NCBI GenBank assembly: GCA_019055375.1
Contig: JAHQIW010005156.1
Location: 1-64,000 of the forward strand
Length of the DNA stretch: 64,000 nucleotides
From: Parelaphostrongylus tenuis
Lineage: Eukaryota; Nematoda; Chromadorea; Rhabditida; Metastrongylidae
Reading direction: 5' to 3'
Below are positions 55,546 through 64,000 of this stretch, piece after piece (position 1 is the stretch's first letter; each line of letters begins with the position of its first letter). The translations under genes and the position numbers were made by a program. The notes below the pieces were generated by a model. The model had not been told where the DNA came from. It saw only the letters and a list, made by a program, of their open reading frames with translations, and made no database searches.

Positions 55546-58500
55546 ATGTCGTTCATCAAAACGATCTTTCCCGCTACAAAACGTCGAAAAACTGAGGCGA
55601 ATACGTTTGTGCATCCAACACCGCCGCAGGAATTCGCTGGACAACACCATCATCAACAACAACAACAGCAACAAAATGCTACAATGATGTTACCGATAAC
55701 ACTTCAAAGGTCACCGTCAACTTCTGTACCAAAAGGCGCATTATTCGATTCTCTATGGTATGTGATAGAAGTAGAACTAAGCTAAGACAAAAGCATTACT
55801 AGTTCATTTTTATTTTGACTTTCGAAAAGTCTAAGTCATGTCACTGAGTAACTTCTTTGGTATAAAATAGCATTAATCAATCTAATAGGATCTTTACCAA
55901 ATTCTTTGTTCTTTCAGCGTCACGTGCGACCGAGAACTCCGACCAGACATGCTACGAATGGTACTCTTAGAAGCAGAGCAACGCGTACTATTTGATACAG
56001 CTTCTGTTGTGCCGATTGATAATCGGATTCTACCACCGAATGCTCAATTGTCAACTTGCAAAAAATTCCAGGTATTGCATTTATTTCCAAGGTAGGTAGA
56101 ACTGTTGTATCGTTATTTTCCTTTGAAAACGTTTGAGCAGTTTGTCTAAAATTATAGTAATGGGTATAAAGCTTGCGTTCCAATCAAGTAATCAAGCAGT
56201 GAGGACATTACGATTGACGTACTACAGCTCAATGTGTACTTACAAATCAAATTATCCCGGTTCGGGAGAGGGCGATGACTCTGGAACCTTGCCTACAATT
56301 ACATCATGGAGTAGTATCATTCTAGCTAATATAGTCAGATTTTTGTTATTAATGAAGGAATTATGGAATATAGTTATAGTTCTTTTATTTAACCACTTTC
56401 AGCGGTGGTCGGATATTATGGATATACCCAATGATGTAGAGCGATGTGCAAAACTTATGCGTCAGGCGGGACTTGAACCCGCACCTCTCTTGTCCGGGAG
56501 CGCGTGCTCTAACCCGTTGCACTGCTGGCGCCTGTTTTATCTCCACTCTGTCTACGCTACAGCGCATATATCGGTCGGCAACCAACCGTCAATGGTTTGA
56601 CCTGAGTAGTCGATATCGACATTGAACCCAGTAATGTTGACAGACTGGGTATTGAATGATCAAACCAAATTCTTTTATCCAGCTGCTTTTAGCGGTGGTA
56701 TGATGTCAAGGATATACCCGTAATAAACTAGAGGTTTGGATACGCAAAAGCTTCGCACAATACTCTACATCACTTGGTAAATGGAATGCAGTTTTGTAAG
56801 GCTGCTGTTCACACTTTCTCCGTTGTGCTGTATTAATCACTTCCCAAAGGCTTCGGAGTTCTTTTTTTCTATCAGGGTAGATTCAAAGTTATACAACTTG
56901 TAAATGTTTGCCACCCTATTTCAGTTGCTCAAACGTCGTCGTGACATTCCAACGATATCGCAGATGCTTTTTGGCGCGATGCCGACTGCTTTGGGAAGCG
57001 ATGCATTTAAGATTCATACCATTACGTTAGTACTGATTTGTTTTTGTATCAGTAATATTTTCAATAGACTTCCATTATCTATTGACGATTCCTATTCGTT
57101 TCACGCTGGCTTATTTTTAGAGAAGATCAACGATTGCTTATCAGCCGTATATTTGGAATACCACGAATTAACTCAAGGTATGCCCGTGTCTTGTTTGAAG
57201 TTCATGTGAATCAGGAAGCATTTTCTATCGTATACCACTTTTATAAAGCCACTAATGATCACTGATACCTCTAAACTCATAGATCTACTTTGATTTTCTA
57301 GAGATATGCGAGGCGCAGTTGACTCGCTGGATTCATCGGATTCAGAGTCGCAATCACAATACATCACGGTTCGATCTATGGATAGTATAAATGGATCAAG
57401 CCATGGCAAGTTAGGATGTGTCACATCTACGATTCCTCCAGAAGCTTTCAAACGAGTAAGTTCGAGACCAGTGAAGTACTCCAATGGCGATCCTACAACG
57501 TGGGGTTACAGGTGCGAAATGCAAGTTTGCAACTCGAAGACGACTCCGATGAAGCTCGTCCGTTTTCACCGCCGACTGCCAGCAAGATTGTCACGTGATC
57601 GTCGATTACAGATGTCACATAAAACGAGCCTATGCGAGCAGTGTATGTATAAATTTGTAGCAGTATTACTATATTATACCACAATCGTCTTAAAAATTGG
57701 CAGTCTGAAGAGGACTACGCACGAACTAATACCGTTCTTTCACATCTATCCATTTGATCGATGTCGAAGTTTAGAATCAGGAGAGTGGGGCTTATTTGTG
57801 GGCATTGTTCTGAAAAGAAGATTTCCAGATCCCCCAAATGCGCCTATAAGCATAAAATGTGTGGTTACATACATAAGATAATTTTAGTAAATAGAAGGTA
57901 GAATTTTATTCTCTAGATCATGTCTAATTGGACAGGAATACGTTCACTACTGTTCCGTTTCTAATATCTTTCAGTAAGTATGGCAACTCCCAACAATCCC
58001 GAAATCTATCGATTTGATCTTTATCACATATGACCCGCATATCCAGGAAAATTAGAGTCCTGAAAGCTAGATTTTCTGTGCTACCTCATCGGTTAATCGG
58101 TCCAAAAAAAAGCTTTGATGCGCGTGGAAGGGAGTCAAACCATCAACCTCTTTTCCGATGGTCTGCTTCTCATAATCACTCGGCGCAATAGACGAGTGCT
58201 CGCAGCGCGCCCGGCAGGATGGGGTTACCTTTGTGACCCTGTAGTACCCAAAGTGTTCATTTAGAGCTCACTAAATCGTACTTTTCATTGGAACGTTATG
58301 TCAGTTATATTTTTAGCAACTTCTACTAGGTGGAAATCACGATCCCGTTTGAGTTCATGCGGCTCTCAAACTGACGATGAACATACTCGCCAAGTTGGAT
58401 TGGGAATTTTGCTAAACACCTCGGAAAAGGATTTTTTGTTCCAGGTGCAGTGAGTCGAAATTGCCATTGCTTACTTCAGCACTGTGGTATTGTCTTGGAA

Positions 58501-58622
58501 AATGTTTCATCGATGTATTTTTTAAGCACATCCCACTCGTTGAAGCAGAAATATCTCGACTAGAAATGCATGTCACTAATGCTGCGACGAATTCGTCTAC
58601 GTTCTTCATCAATGTCAATAAG
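55546..58622 (+). CDS. FNIP: FNIP exons 1-8 (longin part and start of DENN part)
   Basis: The start ATG at 55546 is followed by a basic stretch (ATKRRKTEA) and a His/Gln run (residues about 31-45). A possible trans-splice acceptor (ATATTTTGAG) lies directly before it. Exon 2 gives the strand [15 protein letters not shown] and exon 3 the [12 protein letters not shown] block. Exon 4 gives [13 protein letters not shown] and exon 5 a Ser/Asp-rich linker with a phosphosite-like [10 protein letters not shown]. Exons 7-8 hold [16 protein letters not shown] and [16 protein letters not shown]. The exon 8 acceptor (TTTTTTAAG, 58518-58526) was chosen because it alone keeps phase and alignment; CTTACTTCAG upstream would run into a stop. 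Confidence 0.87.
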
Positions 58623-60239
58623 GTGATTCGATAAGTCTTGTTTCGTTACAGTGGCTGCAAATGATTAGTATCACAAATAGTTGGAAAAAAGTGTTGTAGC
58701 TTCAAATTTAACGTACAAGCGACAAGCTTTACATATCACTTATCCTAAACTTCATCCCGGAGATGCACACTCTGAATTATCTTTACAGAAACGTTCTATG
58801 CGGTAGCGGTTCTTGTAGGGGCTGACCTTTGTAAGCGAAATGTCTAGCACGTCTCTAGCGTTTTTCTAATTTCCAGTGCTTAGGTTATGACAAGCCACAC
58901 ATTGTCTCTATTCCCACGAACCTCGATGACGCGTTGCTCTAGAAGAGTTGAATTAAAACTCATCCTAGTGTAAACGCAATTAGGCTTCCACAGTGTTCTT
59001 CAGCGAAGTTTGCCTCGCGTACTTATCATGGCTCTTCCATGCGTTTCAGTAAGTACGTTTGAATGGTCAGCTGGAAGAAATGCTGTACTTGAAGCTATGA
59101 AATGAATCGAATTTTGACTACACTATAGACGAGCAGGTGAAGATAGGATTAGTCCTTCTTTGTAGTGAGCTCACAACGAAGAGAAGCTTTTCTTGCCAAT
59201 AATAGGGTTTATCCTCCGCTGATACACGACTTTTCGAGTTTACCCGCGCTCGATAGCTTCCCACATTATGAAGTAGAGTACATTCTATTCAATCTATGAA
59301 AAGGCTGAGGCTAAGTATAGTTCACAGTTAAAAATTTGAGTTCAATTCCATTCAAAGTTCTAGCTTTCTCGAACAACTATGAAGTAATCATAACGAGAGA
59401 ACTGCTCTATTTCGCAGATGGACCCAGTCGCAAATGTATGTTTTAATCCTACAAAATGTTGGACAGTCGTGAAGACAGGCCTCAACACCGTTTTCAACCC
59501 GAGGGCGTGCTGAGTGTCACTCGATATACCAAAGCACCCAGAAAATTTGCCACCAGTGAAACTACCAGAGGATTGCTACCATCATGCACGTGAATTTTGT
59601 AGGTTGCAAATGCTCGGCACCCGAATAGAAGTCGTCCTTAGTTTTCTCTTTGACTTTCAGGTCATAATATTTCATTCTTTATCAGCGAAGTTAACTCAAA
59701 ACGACCACTTGTAACCTGTTGTTCAGTTGGTCGTCGAATGACTTGAGGTGACACCGGTAAAACCTCCATTCCTCCTCATCGCGTCCAAAAGTAGCCACTA
59801 TGGTTCCTCCTCGCTCTAGGCATTCTTTGAGCATCACATGTTTCTTGTAGGCTTCTGATAAATCGGTCGGTTGTCGTTCTGTGGTGCGCTCGGTATTCCG
59901 AGCAATCCATTTATCAACGGTTCTCGCCCATCTGTTATGGTCAAAGCGCTTTTCTTGTCCGGCTCACTGTTCTCGATAGCCGGGTGTGCAGAATGGTAGT
60001 CTCGAATTTGGATCATTCGCGTAGGTCAGAACTCGGATGTTTTGCCTTTCTTTCATTAGCGAGATATGGGACTACTAGAATCAACCCTTCGACTACGCTT
60101 TGATAACGTCAATTAAGTGGTCCTTCATGGGTGCTCGGCATTCAGTCACCTCAAACGAAGTTAAAAAATTGAAGTCGAAATGCATCGGCGCATTCCTCAG
60201 GGATTGATCAACGCCGAGAGCTTTATCCTTTGTCCTTAC

Positions 60240-60280
<41 letters not shown>

Positions 60281-60352
60281 TATGCATATATATAATATAT
60301 AATCATGTATATATGTATGTATATATATATATGTATATATACATATATTATA

Positions 60353-60401
<49 letters not shown>

Positions 60402-63400
60402 CTGTCGTCCCATTGATAGTCGAGTGACTCAAGCAGGTACCAGCAGCACTTCCATTTTTCCCTATTACGTGCAAGAGTAGCCCAGTGGTCCTCTTTGTTC
60501 TAGGGATTCGCTAAGCATCATATCTTTCTTCTAAGCCTTTCGTGAAGAAATCGGACCACTAATCCGTTCGTCATGAATATCGTTTTCATTAGATTTAGTC
60601 GAACACCATTCTTCTGATAAGCTTTGATAAAATCATCAAAAAAAAATAAAGGTCAGCATCCGTTCTGTTTGACAGATGCATTATTTCCTAAGAGCGATGT
60701 CTTTAGGAAGACGAAGATGGCTCAATTGTCCAACATCGATTTTCATACTCATTATAGTTCATACTTATATTCTCGTGACGTTATGGGAGAGTGGCAGTAA
60801 ATGATTTTGGCAGGATGATGTTGTAAATGTCAGACCCTCCTCTTTATGCTGATGGAAATACTTTATGGAGTAGTGATATCTGTTCATTAAGATTTTATAT
60901 TTACTGAGCGGGAAACACTCTTTCTTCCACTGTTGCTATGACTTTTTCGACCTTCTATGGTTTTCTGCTTTGACTGAGTCAAGGACTTTCAAATCGATTA
61001 AACTGAAGCAGAGCGGTCTGTTGTTTTATCGCTCATTTCTGAGTTTCGTAATCGTGTGGGTGTGGGCACAGTACTAAATCCCTTTTTGAACCGTGCTTGT
61101 TCGCATACCAGTTCTTTGTACCGTTCTATCATTCGTGCTTAGGATGTTTTAAGTGAAGAGTTCATAGACGACAGGTAGCTAGCACAGCAGGCGATAGTTG
61201 CTAGGGTCGTATAGCTCTGTCTTTTTGAGCATGAACGCGGTATTCTTGGTTTTATATTCAATGGGCCTTCTTATTCTAATAATTAACATGTGAATAGGCG
61301 GACCACTGTGTGGATAAGCTCTTCGTAGCCTACCTGGAATTGGGAGTATTATGTTGAGATAGAAAAAGAAAATCTTCTTGATCTATCGCTACTCACTAGT
61401 TTTTCAGCGATTCTCATGTAGTCTACGTATGAAATTGTCGTTTACAAGCGGAAATCAAATATCGGCATATATCATGTAAATCTGTTTTATGCGCGAAAGT
61501 AAAAATTCATCTGCCCACACCATAGGGTAACTATCAATGGAAGAGTCGGTGGTTGTGAGGCAACACATCATTGTAGCGTTTACAACACCTAGGTTTCTAT
61601 GCCATGTAACTACGTATTTATCATGATCTGGAAATTTTAGGCATGGCAGGACTTTTGCGAGTCCATTTGTCTACTTCACAACGCACCAAGACTACGACAT
61701 CCCGTATGGTTAAGCTTACTCGAATGCGATCAAAACGAGAACTTTGTGGTGGCAGATTTTTGTCAACAATTGATGCGGCTAGTGGAAAAACTTGACACAA
61801 AGCACACTAAATTGTACGATTTCAATCTGTATCTCATCCATCTTGAATGTCCAAATAGCTACTAGTTTATCATTGAAGTACGAAATCTTGTAAACTTCCA
61901 GTTTCCTTTCGAATGTAGTTTCTACAGTGCTCATGCATCACATGTCGTGGGTAGCTAGCGTAGCCCCTCCACTACACGCACCCACACATCTGCAGGAAAA
62001 AAATTTGCTTGTTGGCTCGGTATGGCTGGTATTACAGAGTTTTTTTTTATTTTCATCGATGATATTGGATTATCATCTTGTTCAGATTCATAACGACGAA
62101 GCTCCATATATGCCATATAATGCGCAAATCGCTCAGTATCTGGAAATTAGCGGTAGCGTTGGGAGTGCACACCGTATGGCAAAGGTCTCTAATGTCTTTT
62201 TGAAATTGTCTAATCCTTTACATGATATATCTGATATCACTACGATATCTTTTTGTTATGTATTCTGAAACTTTAGTTAGTAGCGAAGAGTACAGAAGAG
62301 TTTTAACGAGCATTTTTTTATAGACGGTTGTGAGCGGCGTGGATTGCGATCTGATTGCGTCAATTCTGCAAGTGCTATCTTACTTCATTCGCTGTTCAGC
62401 CATACATCAGAAAGGTTTTCTTTCGTTCTTTTCACAAGAGAAGCGATGTTTTCTTGAAGCAGTGAAGCACAAGAATTAAATAGTCGTGAAGTGGTTAGAG
62501 TGTAGTGATGGTTCAAGTGGTTATTCTTGAAGTTGGTAATGCGTTGCCCCTCGGGCTCCGTAGAATTACCTCGGACTTGGGTAACTAAACCTTTATATAC
62601 ATAACAATGCTACTAAGATAACGAAAAATAACAATAACAGCCAATACGATAATACGCGGCATTAACGAGTAGTAGTTGTAAGGAACTGTGCTTGAGACGA
62701 AGGAATGGTTTAGTGGGTTTATATGCTGATAACGACAATAAGATTGCTATTGTAGCGATAAGCAAGACTTCTGCGATGAGTGTGAGAATGTGAGTGATAA
62801 TAGAAAGCGATGAGCTACGAGTAAGGGATACTTACTATGGTGATTACAGAATAGATTCACTTAGCAGTCAGACGCTTAGGAGAACCAACGATTATATTAA
62901 AGAACAATATGGTAGATTCACTACAGTGCATTTTATCCAATGCACCCAATACGATGTAACGCGGAGACGTACTCGAGAAAACAAGGCAATAGCCCTTGAG
63001 TGGGTGGACAAGTGCAGCGATTATAACGCGATGGATTTACCCAGGAGTAAGAAACTCGTGTGAATTACCTACTTAGAGTGCTTAGCCTCTTTCTAGTCTA
63101 AATATCGAAGTTGAGGCGAACGTATAAGTGCAAGCAAAAGACCAAGCAATAGGATTGCATGTTGGCGACTTCGATGATGCATCTAAGGCGATTAAACTGT
63201 CAAAGTGGGTGTGACGATCTGCCATTTGCCAGTCGCAGGTGTTCGCCTGTAGTTGACTGAAAAACACAACTCGGCCGCCAGCTGCAAGTCGAAAACGAGC
63301 CATTCGTCATCTGAAGACACTAACAGTTGCTATGACTCATTGCCTAACTTTTTTGATTAGCCAGAATTGGAATATCACTTATTCAATATTATCAAATTAT

Positions 63401-63627
63401 GTAAAGAATTAAGCATAGGTCATATTGTGGAGTCTTGAAGAATTTTTATTTGACGATGTTAGTCGACCTGTCGACATTGAATGTTGAAGTCCTTTTCTAA
63501 ACCTTTCGCGATATTAATCATTTTCTTGTTTCTAGCCCATCAGGCAGCGTACCATTGAAATGCAGTAAACTGTACACGAACTCAATATGTACGGTTTGTG
63601 AATCTTTAAAAGAGGAACGGAGACAGG
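55546..63627 (+). CDS. FNIP: Folliculin-interacting protein homolog (FNIP), 3' end beyond window
   Basis: FNIP proteins (longin and DENN domains) bind folliculin; the pair acts on Rag GTPases at the lysosome in mTORC1, AMPK and TFEB signalling. Exons: 55546-55757, 55918-56071, 56925-57025, 57121-57177, 57302-57455, 57512-57594, 58330-58444, 58527-58622, 61641-61848, 61928-62019, 62086-62184, 62324-62414, 62804-63059, 63536-63627. Every junction keeps phase. Landmarks in family order: [68 protein letters not shown], the [14 protein letters not shown] helix and [14 protein letters not shown]. About 600 residues are encoded here. Family assignment is from motif order; no search was run. Confidence 0.9.
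56440..56545 (-). repeat. tRNA-like repeat (family B)
   Basis: In FNIP intron 2; the minus strand has GCGCCAGCAGTGCAACGGGTTAG and GGTTCAAGTCCCGCCTGACGC with the family flank TTTGCACATCGCTCTACATC. Confidence 0.65.
58115..58260 (-). repeat. tRNA-like repeat (family F), copy 2
   Basis: In FNIP intron 6; shares CCGATGGTCTGC and GTAGTACCCAAAGTGTTCA with the copy at 53720-53840. Confidence 0.5.
59745..60020 (-). pseudogene. RTE retrotransposon 3' fragment
   Basis: One minus frame reads [20 protein letters not shown], then after a gap [18 protein letters not shown]. These correspond to the RTE C-terminal NRWTRAVTDWI.. and HWATLARDRDEW.. blocks. In the large FNIP intron. Confidence 0.7.
60127..60238 (+). 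mobile_element. SINE (family A), 3' part
   Basis: From CATTCAGTCACCTCAAACGA to GATCAACGCCGAGAGCTTTATCC, running directly into a TA microsatellite. The tRNA head is missing. Confidence 0.75.
60239..60398. repeat. TA microsatellite
   Basis: About 160 bp of (TA)n with a few ATGC and ATGT breaks, seeded at the 3' end of a SINE. Confidence 0.96.
60410..61270 (-). pseudogene. RTE retrotransposon remnant (RT domain to C-terminus)
   Basis: Minus-strand frames in order: [11 protein letters not shown] and LPVVYELFT (RT motifs 0-1) near 61210-61150, then [11 protein letters not shown] and [20 protein letters not shown] near 61050-60970. The C-terminal [16 protein letters not shown] lies near 60500-60430. 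Frameshifts throughout. In the FNIP intron, opposite strand. Confidence 0.75.
61641..63627 (+). CDS. FNIP: FNIP exons 9-14 (DENN part)
   Basis: Exon 9 (208 nt) reads [20 protein letters not shown], then [15 protein letters not shown] and a helix ending ESLELL-like into exon 10 ([14 protein letters not shown]). Exon 11 gives [20 protein letters not shown], exon 12 [20 protein letters not shown]. Exon 13 (256 nt) is a charged, low-conservation loop, and exon 14 holds [20 protein letters not shown] with paired cysteines. The intron at 62020-62085 is 66 nt and open in frame. Exon 14 ends at a donor (CAGG|GTTTCC, 63627). The remaining C-terminal exons lie outside the window. Confidence 0.87.
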
Positions 63628-63693
63628 GTTTCCTGAGGTCATCGTTTTGTTGTGGAGTTCTTTAGCTCTTTTACGTATTTTCCAAACATCGAC

Positions 63694-63985
63694 GATGCCC
63701 ATGAGACACAGTGGCTTGGGGTGATCTGTAACACACACGTGGTCACTGGTTCGATCCCATGTCCCAGACACGTCAAAGCTTCCATCTTTTCGGAGCTAGT
63801 ACTTGGTTACCACAATTATTTGGGAGGATGGCAGCATTGATTTGAAGCATGGTTGGGCCATTTCGAGTCATTGTAAAATTCAGATAATCTATTCATCCAT
63901 CATTACTAATGCTTTATGATGTTGATTGCATGGTGTATCTTTCAGGGATTGTTCAACGCTGAGAGCTTTCTCTATCGTTTTCTTA
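63694..63985 (+). mobile_element. SINE (family A), decayed
   Basis: The head CCCATGAGACACAGTGGCTTG is weak, but CACTGGTTCGATCCCATGTC and the tail GGGATTGTTCAACGCTGAGAGC match the family. It begins 66 nt after FNIP exon 14. Confidence 0.6.
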
Positions 63986-64000
63986 TCAGTGGACTGTTTC

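Noticed and set aside
60223..60474. Minus-strand ORF rich in Ile and Tyr
   Set aside because: It is a translation of the (TA)n tract.
62020..62085. Coding sequence joining FNIP exons 10 and 11
   Set aside because: Canonical splice sites and family alignment favour an intron, although the sequence is open.

Overview
This is eukaryotic nuclear DNA with the character of a parasitic clade V (strongylid, hookworm-like) nematode. Intron-split genes carry short phase-consistent exons and worm-type GT..AG sites. Introns and intergenic DNA are AT-rich and packed with worm-style RTE retrotransposon debris, mariner relics, tRNA-derived SINEs and TA microsatellites. There is no operon or other bacterial architecture. 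The species is an inference; the nematode assignment rests on gene structure, protein similarity and repeats.

Genes. Two conserved genes can be read exon by exon. (1) On the minus strand, 23505 to 10133, a Nup107 (NPP-5) nuclear-pore scaffold gene has about 18 exons whose phases fit except at one unresolved exon and one single-base frameshift. Its introns hold an RTE remnant, hammerhead-ribozyme elements, TIR elements, tRNA-like repeats and hairpins. (2) On the plus strand, 55546 to beyond 63627, a folliculin-interacting protein (FNIP) gene has 14 exons readable in the window and its C-terminus beyond the right edge. Less certain are an unrecognised minus-strand gene (about 3238 to 1540), a signal-peptide first exon (5286 to 5089, minus), a possible plus-strand terminal exon (4722-4900) and a 162-codon ORF (8748-9236). 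One genuine tRNA-Lys(UUU) gene lies at 27281-27353.

Repeats and the most interesting system. A dispersed family of roughly 300-600 bp elements carries type I hammerhead ribozymes. I count eleven occurrences in 64 kb: six with an intact catalytic core, three with a mutated core and two truncated or badly decayed. Stems I and II show compensatory changes between copies. Stem III is the self-complementary ACACGUGU, which suits a dimeric ribozyme. One locus keeps a 324-nt head-to-tail spacing between cleavage sites and another is an inverted dimer. This resembles the metazoan retrozymes. A second, shorter hammerhead-like family (CUGANGA-AGG..CC-GAAACGU), of the type carried by Penelope-like elements, occurs at 13.2-13.8, 34.8-35.2, 43.7, 44.4 and 45.5-45.7 kb.

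Layout. 0-10 kb: minor gene candidates, SINEs and TIR-element debris. 10.1-23.5 kb: NUP107. 23.7-31 kb: SINEs, an inverted hammerhead element, tRNA-Lys and RTE and TIR elements. 31-44 kb: repeats, two mariner relics and no gene I can resolve. 44.6-45.0 kb: a GC-rich island with three CACGTG E-boxes and several CCAAT motifs, perhaps a promoter. 45.3-55.3 kb: an internally deleted mariner ORF, tRNA-like repeats and hammerhead elements. 55.5-64 kb: FNIP, with RTE, SINE and microsatellite insertions in its 3-kb intron.
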